DNA from: Nakamurella panacisegetis
Lineage (GTDB): Bacteria; Actinomycetota; Actinomycetes; Mycobacteriales; Nakamurellaceae
Reading direction: 5' to 3'
DNA: 64,000 bases
Assembly (NCBI RefSeq): GCF_900104535.1
Contig: NZ_LT629710.1
Span: forward strand, 310,001 to 374,000
Position numbers and translations under genes: made by a program. Of the stretch, positions 1 to 8,289 are shown in pieces (the first letter of the stretch is position 1; each line of letters starts with the position of its first letter). The notes beneath the pieces are model-generated. The model worked only from the letters and a program-made list of their open reading frames with translations. It had not been told where the DNA came from and made no database searches.

Positions 1-581
1 AACCGGTCCAGCAGCTGCGGACGGAGCTCGCCCTCCTCCGGGTTCATGGTCCCGACCAGCACGAACCGCGCGGCGTGGGCGACCGAGACACCGTCCCGCT
101 CGACCGTCGAGCGGCCCATCGCGGCCGCGTCGAGCAACAGGTCGACCAAGTGGTCGTGCAGCAGGTTGACCTCGTCCACGTAGAGCAGGCCACGGTGGGC
201 CGCGGCCAGCAGCCCCGGCTCGTACTCGGTGATGCCGGCCGCCAGCGCCTTCTCCAGGTGCAGGGAGCCGATCACGCGGTCCTCGGTCGCGCCGACCGGG
301 AGTTCGACCAGCCGGGCCGGCCGTCGCGCGGCGGCCGCGCTGTGCTGCGCGTGATCGGGACACCGCGGGTCGGGGTCGGCCGGGTCGCAGGAGAACCGGC
401 ACCCCGCTATGACGTCGACGGCCGGCAGCAACGCGGCCAGGGCCCGCACCATGGTGGATTTGGCGGTGCCCTTCTCCCCGCGCACCAGTACCCCGCCGAT
501 GGCCGGGGACACCGCGCAGAGGGCGAGCGCCAGGGCCATGTCGTCGGACCCGACGACGGCCGTGAAGGGGTAGGTACGCAT
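1..581 (-). CDS. ChlI/BchI-like chelatase AAA+ ATPase, 3' end outside window
   Basis: The reverse strand reads an open frame from ATG at 581 to the left edge, so the C-terminus is missing. The N-terminus has the magnesium/cobalt-chelatase I-subunit form. The Walker A motif GEKGTAKST lies near residues 35-43, followed by a chelatase-type Cys-rich insert, the motif [13 protein letters not shown], and the Walker B motif [10 protein letters not shown] near residue 135. In Actinomycetota such ChlI/ChlD-like ATPases are thought to partner CobN in aerobic cobalt insertion into hydrogenobyrinate diamide, replacing CobS/CobT. The B12 riboswitch immediately upstream and the cob genes around it support the cobalt role. 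Magnesium chelatase of chlorophyll synthesis is unlikely here. Whether a ChlD domain is fused downstream cannot be seen. Confidence 0.88.
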   Translation of the reverse strand, partial: MRTYPFTAVVGSDDMALALALCAVSPAIGGVLVRGEKGTAKSTMVRALAALLPAVDVIAGCRFSCDPADPDPRCPDHAQHSAAAARRPARLVELPVGATEDRVIGSLHLEKALAAGITEYEPGLLAAAHRGLLYVDEVNLLHDHLVDLLLDAAAMGRSTVERDGVSVAHAARFVLVGTMNPEEGELRPQLLDR

Positions 582-639
582 CTGCGAGCTCCTCGTGCGG
601 GTGTCCACGCCCGCGTTGACGGTCCGCCGCCCGGATGGT

Positions 640-785
640 GGGCGGGCGGGACGACTCGAGACGTCCTGGCTTGCTGTTCGTCGGTGGGACGTCAGCTCAC
701 AGTGGCGGGACCGCTCCGGATTCACCACGCCGGTGAGGGCGTGATCCACCGGGATTCCTCTCGAGGGGTCGCCCGAATGATCCCA
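640..785 (-). promoter_or_regulatory. Cobalamin (B12) riboswitch before the chelatase ATPase
   Basis: Read on the minus strand, the leader holds the conserved adenosylcobalamin aptamer signals in order. First comes GAATCCGGAGCGGTCCCGCC, then CACTGTGA, then the B12 box GCAAGCCAGGACGTC at about 660-673. The aptamer ends about 60 nt before the ATG at 581. It should repress the downstream chelatase gene (and whatever follows off the window) when cobalamin is plentiful. It points away from cobL, so cobL-cobM is not under its control. Confidence 0.93.
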
Positions 786-836
786 CAGTTGCCGGCGCAG
801 CCGCACGCTCCGACCGGCGCCGCCGCCTCGAGCGGC

Positions 837-842
837 TAGGGT
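837..842 (+). promoter_or_regulatory. -10 hexamer TAGGGT before cobL
   Basis: TAGGGT lies 8 nt before the GTG at 851 and only 2 nt before the upstream in-frame GTG at 845. Its position favours transcription starting at or next to 851, a leaderless mRNA, and decides the start chosen for cobL. No convincing -35 box is seen. Confidence 0.5.
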
Positions 843-850
843 CGGTGGCC

Positions 851-2095
851 GTGCCCTCCGATACACCCGTCCCCCCGGCCCGGGTCACCGTGATCGGGAT
901 CGGGGCCGACGGCTGGGACGGCCTCGGACCGGCCGCGCGGGACGCCATCACGGCCGCCCCGCTGGTGATCGGCGGACATCGCCACCAGACCATGCTGCCG
1001 GACATCCCGGGCCAAGATCGCCGCCGGTGGCCGACGCCGATGCTGCCCAGCCTGTCCGCGTTGCTGGACGAGTACGCGGGCCGCGAGATCGTGGTGGTGG
1101 CCTCCGGCGATCCGATGGTGTCGGGTGTCGGCAGCACGCTGGTGGCCCGGCTCGGCGCGGAGAACGTCACCGTGGTGCCGGCGGTGTCGTCGGTCGCCCT
1201 GGCCCGGGCGGCGATGGGCTGGCCGGCCGAGTCGGTGGACGTGGTCACCGTGGTCGGCCGGGATCCGGCGGCGGTGCTGGCCCGGGTCGGGCCCGGGCGC
1301 CGGCTGATCGTGCTCTCCGCCGACGAGAACACCCCCTCACAGGTGGCGTCGCTGCTGGTCGGCGCCGGGTACGGGGCATCGGGCATGACGGTGCTGGGCG
1401 AGCTCGGTGGCCCGGCCGAATCCCGGATCGAGGGCACCGCGCGGGCCTGGGCGGCGGTGTCGCCCCGGCTGAATCTGATCTGCCTTTCCCTGGTCTCCGA
1501 CCCGGGCACGGTCCTGTTGGCGGGCGTTCCGGGCCTGCCTGACGAGGCGTTCGAGCACGACGGTCAGCTGACCAAACGCGACGTGCGGGCATCGGCCATG
1601 GCCCGGCTGGCTCCGGTGCCGGGCCAACTGCTCTGGGACGTCGGCGCCGGCGCCGGTTCGGTGGCCGTCGAATGGGCGCGCACCGATCCGCGGTGCGCCG
1701 CGATCGCGATCGAGCGGGATGCCGGGCGGGCCGAGCGGATCGGGCGGAACGCGTCGTCGCTCGGCGTTCCCGGTGTGCGGGTGGTCGTCGGTGGCGCTCC
1801 CGACGCGCTCCACGGCCTGCCGGAGCCGGACGCGGTCTTCGTCGGCGGCGGTGCGACGACGCCGGGAGTGCTGGACACCTGTTGGGCCGCACTGCGTCCG
1901 GGCGGTCGTCTGGTCGTCCACGCGGTGACCCTGGAGACCGAGGCGGCACTGTTCGAGCGGTACAAGGCCCTCGGCGGGGAATTGGTCCGGCTGTCGGTCG
2001 AACGTGCCGCCCCGGTCGGCACGTTCACCGGTTGGACGCCCTCCCGGGCCGTCACCCAATGGTCGATCACCAGAGCTTCGGAAGGTCCGGCATGA
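851..2095 (+). CDS. cobL: Precorrin-6Y C5,15-methyltransferase (decarboxylating)
   Basis: This is the bifunctional CobL enzyme of the aerobic cobalamin pathway. It methylates C5 and C15 of precorrin-6Y (dihydro-precorrin-6) and decarboxylates the acetate side chain to give precorrin-8. An N-terminal tetrapyrrole methylase half (CbiE-like, about residues 9-200, starting with [14 protein letters not shown]) is joined to a C-terminal Rossmann SAM-methyltransferase half (CbiT-like, motif [14 protein letters not shown] near residue 262). The length of 414 aa suits the fused enzyme. The start is GTG 851, chosen from the -10 position; GTG 845 is also in frame. The stop codon overlaps the cobM start as ATGA. 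Confidence 0.95.
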   Translation: MPSDTPVPPARVTVIGIGADGWDGLGPAARDAITAAPLVIGGHRHQTMLPDIPGQDRRRWPTPMLPSLSALLDEYAGREIVVVASGDPMVSGVGSTLVARLGAENVTVVPAVSSVALARAAMGWPAESVDVVTVVGRDPAAVLARVGPGRRLIVLSADENTPSQVASLLVGAGYGASGMTVLGELGGPAESRIEGTARAWAAVSPRLNLICLSLVSDPGTVLLAGVPGLPDEAFEHDGQLTKRDVRASAMARLAPVPGQLLWDVGAGAGSVAVEWARTDPRCAAIAIERDAGRAERIGRNASSLGVPGVRVVVGGAPDALHGLPEPDAVFVGGGATTPGVLDTCWAALRPGGRLVVHAVTLETEAALFERYKALGGELVRLSVERAAPVGTFTGWTPSRAVTQWSITRASEGPA

Positions 2096-2829
2096 CGGTT
2101 CATTTCATCGGCGCCGGGCCCGGAGCGGCCGACCTGCTGACCGTCCGGGCGGTGAGACTCCTTGGCGCGGCCCCGGTCTGCCTGTACGCGGGTACCTACA
2201 TCACGTCGGACGTGTTGGCCCACTGCCCGCCCGGGGCGGATCTGGTCGACACCGCGCACCTTGACCTGGACCAGATCACCGCCCATCTGGTGCGGGCCGA
2301 TGCCGCCGGACTCGACGTCGCCCGGCTGTGTTCGGGCGACCCGTCGATCTACTCGGCCCTGGCCGAGCAGACCCGGCGGCTGGACGCGGCCGGCGTGCCC
2401 TGGGACGTCACCCCCGGGGTGCCCGCCTACGCCGCGGCCGCCGCCATCCTGGGTCGGGAACTCACCGCCCCGGAGCTGTCCCAGACCATCATCCTCACCC
2501 GGGCCCAGGCGCGGTCGACCAAGATGCCGGAGACCGAGGCCCTTCCACTGCTGGCCCGCAGCCGGGCGACGCTCGTCCTGCACCTGGCCATCACGCGGAT
2601 CCGTCAGGTGGTGGCCGATCTGGTGCCGGAGTACGGCCAGGATGCACCGGTCGCGGTGGTGGCCAACGCATCCGCTCCGTCCGAGCTGGTGCTGCGCGGC
2701 ACCCTGGCCGACATCGCCGACCAGGTGGAAGCGGCCGGCCTGCGCCAGGCGGCTGTCATCATCGTCGGGAACACGTTGGGCGCCAAGCACTTCGCCGACT
2801 CCCACCTCTACGCGACCCGCCCCCGCTGA
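2092..2829 (+). CDS. cobM: Precorrin-4 C11-methyltransferase
   Basis: CobM transfers a methyl group from SAM to C11 of precorrin-4. The 245-aa protein is a single tetrapyrrole-methylase domain. It opens with VHFIGAGPGAADLLTVRA, carries CSGDPSIYSAL near residue 81 and ends in an IIVG segment typical of the fold. The ATG overlaps the cobL stop by 4 bp, so the two genes are translationally coupled and the pair makes a two-gene operon. Immediately downstream are a tandem-repeat array and a long hairpin that could also end the transcript. Confidence 0.95.
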   Translation: MTVHFIGAGPGAADLLTVRAVRLLGAAPVCLYAGTYITSDVLAHCPPGADLVDTAHLDLDQITAHLVRADAAGLDVARLCSGDPSIYSALAEQTRRLDAAGVPWDVTPGVPAYAAAAAILGRELTAPELSQTIILTRAQARSTKMPETEALPLLARSRATLVLHLAITRIRQVVADLVPEYGQDAPVAVVANASAPSELVLRGTLADIADQVEAAGLRQAAVIIVGNTLGAKHFADSHLYATRPR

Positions 2830-2842
2830 GGCTGCCCTTCCG

Positions 2843-2937
2843 CGCATACGTTCCGTCCCGGCGCATACGTTCCGTCCCGGCGCATACGTTCCGTCCCGGC
2901 GCATACATTCCGTCCGGGCGCATACATTCCGTCCGGG
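2843..2937 (+). repeat. Tandem array A: five 19-bp units
   Basis: Five head-to-tail copies of a 19-bp unit fill 2843-2937. The first three read CGCATACGTTCCGTCCCGG exactly; the fourth and fifth read CGCATACATTCCGTCCGGG. The array runs straight into the hairpin at 2937-2998, whose left arm begins with the same GCGCATACG. It sits just after cobM. A related array occupies 7934-8083. Confidence 0.93.
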
Positions 2938-2998
2938 CGCATACGGAAATGCCCATTCTCGGCAGATTCCCGCCGATTCCGGGCATTTCCGTATGCGC
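2937..2998 (+). repeat. Long hairpin A (18-bp perfect arms) with decayed tail
   Basis: The left arm GCGCATACGGAAATGCCC (2937-2954) pairs perfectly with 2981-2998. The 26-nt interior holds an inner stem TCGGC/GCCGA. From 2999 to 3118 follows a degenerate tail of ATGCGCGACCG-like and GCGCCGCCG-like units that runs up to the stop of the next gene. The core is clearly related to the hairpin at 8084-8155. It may act as a terminator for cobM, but it has no U tract. Confidence 0.9.
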
Positions 2999-3118
2999 GG
3001 CCGACCATGCGCGACCGGCTGTGCGCGACCGACCATGCGCGACCGGCGTATGCGCGACCGCCCTGCGCCGCCGGCTGTGCGCCGCCGACTACGGAGCGGC
3101 CCACTATGGCGCGGCCGG

Positions 3119-3601
3119 CTACCGCGCGGCGAGATACGACTCGAGACGGTCGTAGCTGGTGTCGGCGCCGCTGGTCATCCCGGTGGCCAGCACGGCATCG
3201 CGAGCTTCCTGGGACGGAAGAGTCATGGTGTGCCGCATGTGGGTGCGGCCGCCGACCCCGGTCAGCTCCATGCGGTTCACCGATTCCGATTCTTCGTACA
3301 CCTGAGTGTTGATGATCAGACCGGGGGGCTCGATTTCCCGGTACACGCCGTGCATCTCGAATTCCCGCCCGTCGGACGGATTGCGCCAGACATACCGCCA
3401 GGCGCCGCCGACCCGGAGGTCGATCTCACAGGTCGGCATGATCCAGCCGTCCGGCCCGAGCAACCACTGCTGGACGTGTTCGGGTCGGGTGAACGCGGCG
3501 AACACGACGTCGATGGGCGCGTCGAAGTCCCGCTCGGAGACGATCTGGGTGTCCGTTGGCGTGGTCCAGACCGTCTGATGCGCATTACTGGTGGTGGCCA
3601 T
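3119..3601 (-). CDS. SRPBCC/AHSA1-domain protein
   Basis: This 160-aa protein has the START-like AHSA1 (Activator of Hsp90 ATPase homologue 1-like) fold. It shows the signature start TQIVSERDFDAPIDVVFAAF, a central EMHGVYREIEPPGLIINT strand and a C-terminal helix with the ending ARDAVLATGM...YDRLESYLA. Such proteins usually bind a hydrophobic ligand and sit beside an ArsR regulator; the ligand cannot be told here. The start ATG 3601 is preceded by AAGGAG at good spacing, and an in-frame ATG at 3661 lies inside the regulator gene. The frame begins 17 bp before the ArsR stop, so the pair forms an operon. Confidence 0.85.
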   Translation of the reverse strand: MATTSNAHQTVWTTPTDTQIVSERDFDAPIDVVFAAFTRPEHVQQWLLGPDGWIMPTCEIDLRVGGAWRYVWRNPSDGREFEMHGVYREIEPPGLIINTQVYEESESVNRMELTGVGGRTHMRHTMTLPSQEARDAVLATGMTSGADTSYDRLESYLAAR

Positions 3602-3947
3602 TGTTCTGCTCCTTCGACTGGAGGGTGACGAGATAGTCGTCGAGGTTTCGGTAGCTCGCATCCCAGAATCGGCGGTATTCCTCCGTCCACCGACTCACCT
3701 GCTGCAACGGCGCCGCCCGGAGCATCGACGGCCGACGCTGCGCATCGCGGCCGCGCTCGATCAGACCCGCGCGCTCGAGTACGCGCAGGTGCTTGGAGAT
3801 CGCCGGACCGCTCATCTCGAACGGCTCGGTCAGTTCCTTGACGGTGGCCTCGCCGGCGGTCAACCGGGCCAGGATGGCGCGGCGTGTCGGGTCGGCCAGC
3901 GCGGCGAAGATCAGGCTGAGCTGGTCCGTCGCCGGCGCCTCATTCAT
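3585..3947 (-). CDS. ArsR-family winged-helix regulator
   Basis: This 120-aa repressor has an N-terminal winged helix (LSLIFAALADPTRRAILARL, then the recognition region PFEMSGPAISKHLRVLERAG at about residues 40-62). The C-terminus is the extended form common in regulators paired with AHSA1 proteins (RWTEEYRRFWDASYRNLDDYL). It lacks the ELCVC-type metal-binding cysteines of ArsR/SmtB, so it is probably not a metal sensor. It probably represses itself and the downstream AHSA1 gene through the palindromes at 3957-3984. Confidence 0.88.
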   Translation of the reverse strand: MNEAPATDQLSLIFAALADPTRRAILARLTAGEATVKELTEPFEMSGPAISKHLRVLERAGLIERGRDAQRRPSMLRAAPLQQVSRWTEEYRRFWDASYRNLDDYLVTLQSKEQNNGHHQ

Positions 3948-3956
3948 GCTGTATCA

Positions 3957-3984
3957 AACCAAGCGGTTTGCGAACCATATGGTT
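3957..3984. promoter_or_regulatory. Tandem operator for the ArsR regulator
   Basis: AACCAAGCGGTT (3957-3968) and the perfect palindrome AACCATATGGTT (3973-3984) lie 10 bp upstream of the regulator ATG, 16 bp apart start to start. This spacing and placement fit autoregulation. The region also separates the regulator from the divergent amidohydrolase gene. Confidence 0.65.
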
Positions 3985-4098
3985 ATAGAAGCACTCGGCG
4001 CCCGCCCCGTCAATGGGTCGGCCCGTGGAAAATTCCCGATCTCGCCGCTGCCACGCCACCTCGATCACCCGCCATCGAGGGCGGGGCGGCGCTCGCTG

Positions 4099-4104
4099 TA
4101 GCGT
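4099..4104 (+). promoter_or_regulatory. -10 hexamer TAGCGT, leaderless amidohydrolase
   Basis: TAGCGT is followed by 7 nt and then ATG 4112, with no Shine-Dalgarno sequence between. This is the leaderless arrangement seen at several other genes in the window. Confidence 0.5.
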
Positions 4105-4111
4105 TCCCGCG

Positions 4112-5464
4112 ATGACGATCGACCCGCCCGGCCCGCTGCTCATCCAAGGCTGCGATGTGCTGGTGGTCCCGGAGTCCGGCGATGTGACGGTCCGTACGGC
4201 CCAGGACATCAGGATCGACGACGGGCTGATCACCGCGATCACGCCGACCGGTCAGCTCGTCCCGGATGGTGTCGAGATCCTCGACGGCCACGGACTGCTG
4301 GCCACGCCCGGGTTGGTCAACGGGCACACCCACAGTCCGATGGTGCTGTTCCGCGGCGCGGCCGAGGACGTGCCGGTGCACGACTGGTTCAACAAGCGGG
4401 TCTGGCCGATGGAGAGCAATCTGACCGATCGGGATGTGTACTACGGCGCCCTGCTGGCCTGTGCCGAGATGATCTCCTCCGGCGTGACGACCTTCGTCGA
4501 CCATTACTTCACTCCCCACGAGATCGCCGAAGCCGTGGCCGAGAGCGGGATCCGGGCCGACATCGCACCGACGTACTTCAGCAGCCAGGGGCGGGACGCT
4601 CTGGAGGCGACGGTCGCCTTCGCGGAGCAGTGGCACGGTGGAGCAGGCGGGCGGGTCAGCGTGTCGATGGGACCGCATGCGCCCTACACGGTGAACGACG
4701 ACGATCTGACGTTGCTCGCCGACCATGCCCGGCGCCTGGGGATCGGGGTGCACCTGCACGCCAGCGAGAACGTCCAGCAGGCCGAGTCGAGCCTGGCCCG
4801 GCGGGGCGTCACCCCGATCGAAGTCCTGCAGCAGACCGGCATCCTGGACGCCGGGGTGATGATCGCCCACGGCTGCGGAATTCTGCCGCGGGACTACGAC
4901 ATGCTGGCCGCGCACGCCGATCGGATCGCGGTCGCCAGCTGTCCCAAGGTCTACCTGAAGCACGCCCTGTGGCCGCTCACCCCCATCCGGGACCTGTTGG
5001 GACTCGGCGTCACCGTAGCCGCGGGCACCGACGGAGCGGCCGGGCACAACACCCTGGACGTCTGGGAGGCACTGCGTCTGGTCGCCGAGACGCAGAAACT
5101 CGAAACCCGTGACGCCATGTTCCTGTCGGTCTCGGACACTCTGCGACTGGCCATGCGAGGTGGAGCCGCCGCCGCCCGTCTCGGCCCGGGCGCCGGTGCT
5201 CTCGAACCCGGGCAGCGGGCCGACATCGCGCTGGTCGACCTGTCCGGCATGCGCCATCGGCCGCTGCACGACCCGCGGGCCGCCCTGGTCTACGGCGTCC
5301 AGACCCACGACGTGAAGTCCACCGTGGTGGCCGGCCGGGTGCTGATGCGCAATCGGCAGCTGCTGACCGTCGACGTCCCGGGCCTGTTGGCCGAGATCGA
5401 TTCCCGGGCCGGACGTCTCGTCGACCTCTCGTCCGGCGCATCGGTGCAGTTCTACGATCCCTGA
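4112..5464 (+). CDS. Amidohydrolase, TRZ/ATZ (ATZ/SAH deaminase-like) family
   Basis: This is a 450-aa metal-dependent deaminase or chlorohydrolase of the superfamily that includes S-adenosylhomocysteine/5'-methylthioadenosine deaminase, guanine deaminase and AtzA/TrzN. All metal ligands are visible: HTH in LVNGHTHSPM (residues 72-74), the histidine in HLHASE (about 215), AHGCG (about 252) and the aspartate in GTDGAAGHNT (about 306). The C-terminal beta-sandwich part is complete. The start ATG 4112 follows a -10 box closely; the frame upstream is open, but no better start lies there. The natural substrate cannot be assigned from sequence alone. Confidence 0.85.
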   Translation: MTIDPPGPLLIQGCDVLVVPESGDVTVRTAQDIRIDDGLITAITPTGQLVPDGVEILDGHGLLATPGLVNGHTHSPMVLFRGAAEDVPVHDWFNKRVWPMESNLTDRDVYYGALLACAEMISSGVTTFVDHYFTPHEIAEAVAESGIRADIAPTYFSSQGRDALEATVAFAEQWHGGAGGRVSVSMGPHAPYTVNDDDLTLLADHARRLGIGVHLHASENVQQAESSLARRGVTPIEVLQQTGILDAGVMIAHGCGILPRDYDMLAAHADRIAVASCPKVYLKHALWPLTPIRDLLGLGVTVAAGTDGAAGHNTLDVWEALRLVAETQKLETRDAMFLSVSDTLRLAMRGGAAAARLGPGAGALEPGQRADIALVDLSGMRHRPLHDPRAALVYGVQTHDVKSTVVAGRVLMRNRQLLTVDVPGLLAEIDSRAGRLVDLSSGASVQFYDP

Positions 5465-5500
5465 TCGAGGTGGAGCAGAGACATCGGTCTCCGAACGCAG

Positions 5501-5540
5501 AAAAGGGGCGGCCGACCGGGATTCGGTCTGCCGCCCCTTT
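5501..5540. terminator. Bidirectional intrinsic terminator
   Basis: AAAAGGGGCGGC (5501-5512) pairs with GCCGCCCCTTT (5530-5540) around an 18-nt loop, with an A run on one side and a T run on the other. It lies between the convergent amidohydrolase and DHA2 exporter genes and can serve both. Confidence 0.85.
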
Positions 5541-5554
5541 CGTCATGGGGACGA

Positions 5555-7225
5555 TCAGCTGCGTGCGCTCGCCACCAGGGTGTCGCCGGACGTCGGATCC
5601 CCGGCGTCGCCCAGGTCGAGAAGCGCCTCTTCCTGGACCACTTCGGCATCCAGGATCACGTTGAGTTCTTCCGGTGCGGTGTTGCTGGCCCGCAGCGGGG
5701 TCTCCTTGATCAGGAAGATCACGACGGCCCCGATCGCCGCCGCGACTGCGCTCAACCCGAAGGCCCAGGCCGTGCCGGTGCCGTAGGCGCTCTTGACGAC
5801 GGTGGCGATCGGTCCGGGCAGGGCGGAGGTGTCGGGAGTACCGGACGATGCACCGAGGGCCGAGGCCGGCACCCCGAGCTGGGCCAGTCCGGAGGCCACG
5901 TGCGAGGTCACCTTGCCGGCCAGGACGGCCCCCAGGGCGCTGACGCCGATGGCCCCACCCAGCGATCGGATGAAGGAGACGGTGGCCGAAGCGCTACCGA
6001 TGTCACGGATGGAGACGCTGTTCTGGACGGCCAGCACCAGGTTCTGCATGGTGGCGCCCATGCCACTGCCGGCCAGGGCCATGCCGACGGCCAACACCCA
6101 GTACGGCGAGGTGGACGACATCGTCGACAGCACCGCCAGTCCGGCGACCAGCAGTACACCGCCGGCGGCCAGGTATCGCTTCCACTTGCCGGTCCGGGTG
6201 ATGATCCGGCCGATCACGAGCGACGTCACGAACATCCCCAGCACCATCGGGATGGTGGCCACGCCCGACATGGTCGGACTGTCGCCGCGGGACACCTGGA
6301 AGTACTGACTGAGGAAGACGGTGATGCCGTACAGGGAGGATCCGACCAGCAGGCTGGCGATCGATGCGTAGGTGACGGTGCGGTTCTTGAAGATCGCGAG
6401 CGGGATGATCGGCTCGGCGACCTTGCTCTCCACCCACACCGCCACGGCCAGCAACGCGAGACCGCCGATCACCATGACCGCGGACGGCCAGGACAGCCAG
6501 TCGAAGTTGGTGCCGGCCAGCGAGACCCAGATGAGCAGAACGCTGACACCGGCGACGATCAGACTGGCCCCCAGGTAGTCGATCTTCGCCTCGCGCTTGA
6601 TCGTCGGCAGCCTCAGGGTCTTCTGCAGGACGATGATTGCGGCGACGGCAAACGGGACTCCGACGTAGAAGCACCAGCGCCAGCCGAGCCAGGGGGTGTC
6701 CACGATCACGCCGCCGACCAGCGGGCCGAGCACGGTGGCCAGCGCGAACACGGCACCGAGGTAGCCGCTGTAGCGCCCCCGCTCCCGCGGCGAGATCATC
6801 CGGGCCATGATCACCTGGACCAACGCCAGAAGGCCGCCGGCGCCGATGCCCTGGACGGCCCGGGCGCAGATCAACATGCCGACACTCTGCGACAGGCCGG
6901 CGATCGCCGATCCGCCGACGTAGACGACCAGGGACAGCTGGACCAGGAGCTTGGGGCTCATCAGGTCCGACAGCTTCCCCCAGATCGGGGTGGTCGCGGT
7001 CAGGGCGAGCAGGGTGGCCACCACGACCCAGGTGTAACCCGATTCGGTGCCGTGCAGCTGGTTGATGATCGTCGGCAGCGCGTTGGTGACGACGGTCGAC
7101 GAGAGCATGGCCACGAACATGCCGATGAGCAGTCCGGACAGTGATTGCAGGATCTGCTTGTGGGACATGGTCCCGATCTCGCCGGCGTGGGCCGGCTGGG
7201 TCTGGGGCGCGGTGGCGCTGGTCAT
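5555..7225 (-). CDS. MFS drug exporter, DHA2 (EmrB/QacA) family
   Basis: This 556-aa protein has the length and 14-helix pattern of the DHA2 proton-coupled multidrug exporters. It begins LQSLSGLLIGMFVAMLSSTVV, carries motif A GKLSDLMSPK near residues 83-92, the ARAVQGIGAGGLLALVQ helix, motif C-like LGPLVGGVI, and a hydrophilic acidic tail. The MarR gene directly upstream on the same strand (89 bp away) is its likely regulator. The start ATG 7225 has only a weak SD; an internal ATG at residue 20 is possible. The substrate is unknown. Confidence 0.9.
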   Translation of the reverse strand: MTSATAPQTQPAHAGEIGTMSHKQILQSLSGLLIGMFVAMLSSTVVTNALPTIINQLHGTESGYTWVVVATLLALTATTPIWGKLSDLMSPKLLVQLSLVVYVGGSAIAGLSQSVGMLICARAVQGIGAGGLLALVQVIMARMISPRERGRYSGYLGAVFALATVLGPLVGGVIVDTPWLGWRWCFYVGVPFAVAAIIVLQKTLRLPTIKREAKIDYLGASLIVAGVSVLLIWVSLAGTNFDWLSWPSAVMVIGGLALLAVAVWVESKVAEPIIPLAIFKNRTVTYASIASLLVGSSLYGITVFLSQYFQVSRGDSPTMSGVATIPMVLGMFVTSLVIGRIITRTGKWKRYLAAGGVLLVAGLAVLSTMSSTSPYWVLAVGMALAGSGMGATMQNLVLAVQNSVSIRDIGSASATVSFIRSLGGAIGVSALGAVLAGKVTSHVASGLAQLGVPASALGASSGTPDTSALPGPIATVVKSAYGTGTAWAFGLSAVAAAIGAVVIFLIKETPLRASNTAPEELNVILDAEVVQEEALLDLGDAGDPTSGDTLVASARS

Positions 7226-7314
7226 GTGTTCACGCTTTCGAAAGAGGGTCGGGCCTTGGATGGAGCCCGGTATTGCGTCAGGCCGGGTGACCGGCAGCGG
7301 TCGAACTTCCGTGG

Positions 7315-7842
7315 TCAGCCGACGGTGAACGCCGGGACCCGGTACGCGGCGGGCGGGGACTTCGCGCAGCCCGGCTCGCTGGCGACCAGGTCGGTGGCCA
7401 GGCGCCGGACCAGATCGGTGAGGGTGCCCAGGTCCTGGGCGGACCAGTTGGAGATCCGGCCGGCGATGTCCGATCCGGCGGTCTCGCAGGCAGTGGCCAG
7501 GGCCATCTCCCCCGCGGCGGTCAGCCGAACCAGCTGTGCTCGGTGGTCGGCCTCGTCCCGGACCCGGGCGACGAGGCCGGCCCCTTCCAGCGCGGCCACC
7601 TGACGGCTGGCCGCCGAGATGTCGATCATCAACATCTCGGCCAGCATCGAGACTCGGGCCCCTGGCGTCCCCTCCAGGGCGCTGAGCATCATCAACGCTC
7701 CGGCGTCCTGCTTGTATCTCATCGACCGCCGACGAGCACGGGTCAACTGCTGCAGCGAGCGCAGCAGGTCGACGCAGTCCTGCGTGGTGGGTCCGGTTGT
7801 TTCACTCTGCACAATTACCGATGCTAAGCATATTGCTTGCAT
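7315..7842 (-). CDS. MarR-family transcriptional regulator
   Basis: This 175-aa MarR repressor has the winged helix VSMLAEMLMIDISAASRQVAALEGAGLV and the wing residues DEADHRAQLVRLT (DxRxxxxxLT type). It lies upstream of, and co-directional with, the DHA2 exporter, the usual MarR-pump arrangement. ATG 7842 is the longest start, but a palindrome at 7826-7838 falls inside the first codons, so GTG 7812 may be the true start with the operator just upstream of it. Confidence 0.88.
   Translation of the reverse strand: MQAICLASVIVQSETTGPTTQDCVDLLRSLQQLTRARRRSMRYKQDAGALMMLSALEGTPGARVSMLAEMLMIDISAASRQVAALEGAGLVARVRDEADHRAQLVRLTAAGEMALATACETAGSDIAGRISNWSAQDLGTLTDLVRRLATDLVASEPGCAKSPPAAYRVPAFTVG
7826..7838. 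promoter_or_regulatory. Probable MarR operator
   Basis: AAGCA-TAT-TGCTT is a short perfect inverted repeat of the AT-rich kind bound by MarR dimers. It overlaps the 5' end of the regulator gene. Binding here would block expression of the regulator and the exporter. Confidence 0.5.
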
Positions 7843-7933
7843 GACTCAAGCAACTGTGACCGGGGCGACTCAGGCGGCAGCGCGGCAACGCCGCTCCGCG
7901 GACTGATCCCGTCGCGTATGCAGAGCTGACCGT

Positions 7934-8083
7934 CCGCGCATACGAAGCCTGGGCCGCTGCGCACATGAAGCTGCGCCTCCGCGCACATGAAGCTGGGCCT
8001 CCGCGCATACGAAGCCTGGGCCGCTGCGGATATGAAGCTGGGCCTGTGCGGATATGAAGCTGGGCCTCCGCGCATACCAAAAG
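7934..8083 (+). repeat. Tandem array B: about six 22-23-bp units
   Basis: Imperfect head-to-tail units fill this stretch. They alternate between CCGCGCATACGAAGCCTGGG-type and CCGCGCACATGAAGCTGGGC-type (or CTGCGGATATGAAGCTGGGC-type) versions. The last unit, CCGCGCATACCAAAAGG, merges into the hairpin that follows. The organisation and the CGCATAC core match array A at 2843. The rest of 7843-7933 and 8181-8289 shows nothing recognisable. Confidence 0.88.
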
Positions 8084-8155
8084 GCCCGGCGCAGACGAAA
8101 GTGCCCATTCCCGGCGGACTTTCGCCGGGAACGGGCACTTCGATCTGCGCCGGGC
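8084..8155 (+). repeat. Long double hairpin B
   Basis: The outer arms 8084-8106 and 8133-8155 pair over 23 positions with one 3-nt mismatch block. The inner sequence TTCCCGGCG-gacttt-CGCCGGGAA forms a further perfect 9-bp stem. The core TGCCCATTCYCGGCRGA is shared with hairpin A at 2937-2998. A GTATGCGCGG motif follows each hairpin. It lies 3' of the cobIJ gene. Confidence 0.9.
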
Positions 8156-8289
8156 AGAAGCGTATGCGCGGAGGTCAGCCGTGGATCAGCGAGTGGCTCG
8201 TGCACCCCCGGAAAGCGTCCCATGATCACCGCCGACGGATCCGCGGGCGGGGCACCGACGTCGCCCTGATCGGGCCGATGCAATCGCCG

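Noticed and set aside
2843-2998. Possible CRISPR array
   Set aside because: Units are contiguous, without unique spacers, 19 bp long, and no cas genes are nearby.
2162-3628. 488-aa plus-strand open frame across cobM and array A
   Set aside because: Pro/Arg/Ser-rich shadow of cobM in another frame, running through repeats.
7934-8155. Possible CRISPR array or coding repeat protein
   Set aside because: No spacers; the short open frames through it have no SD and differ between units.
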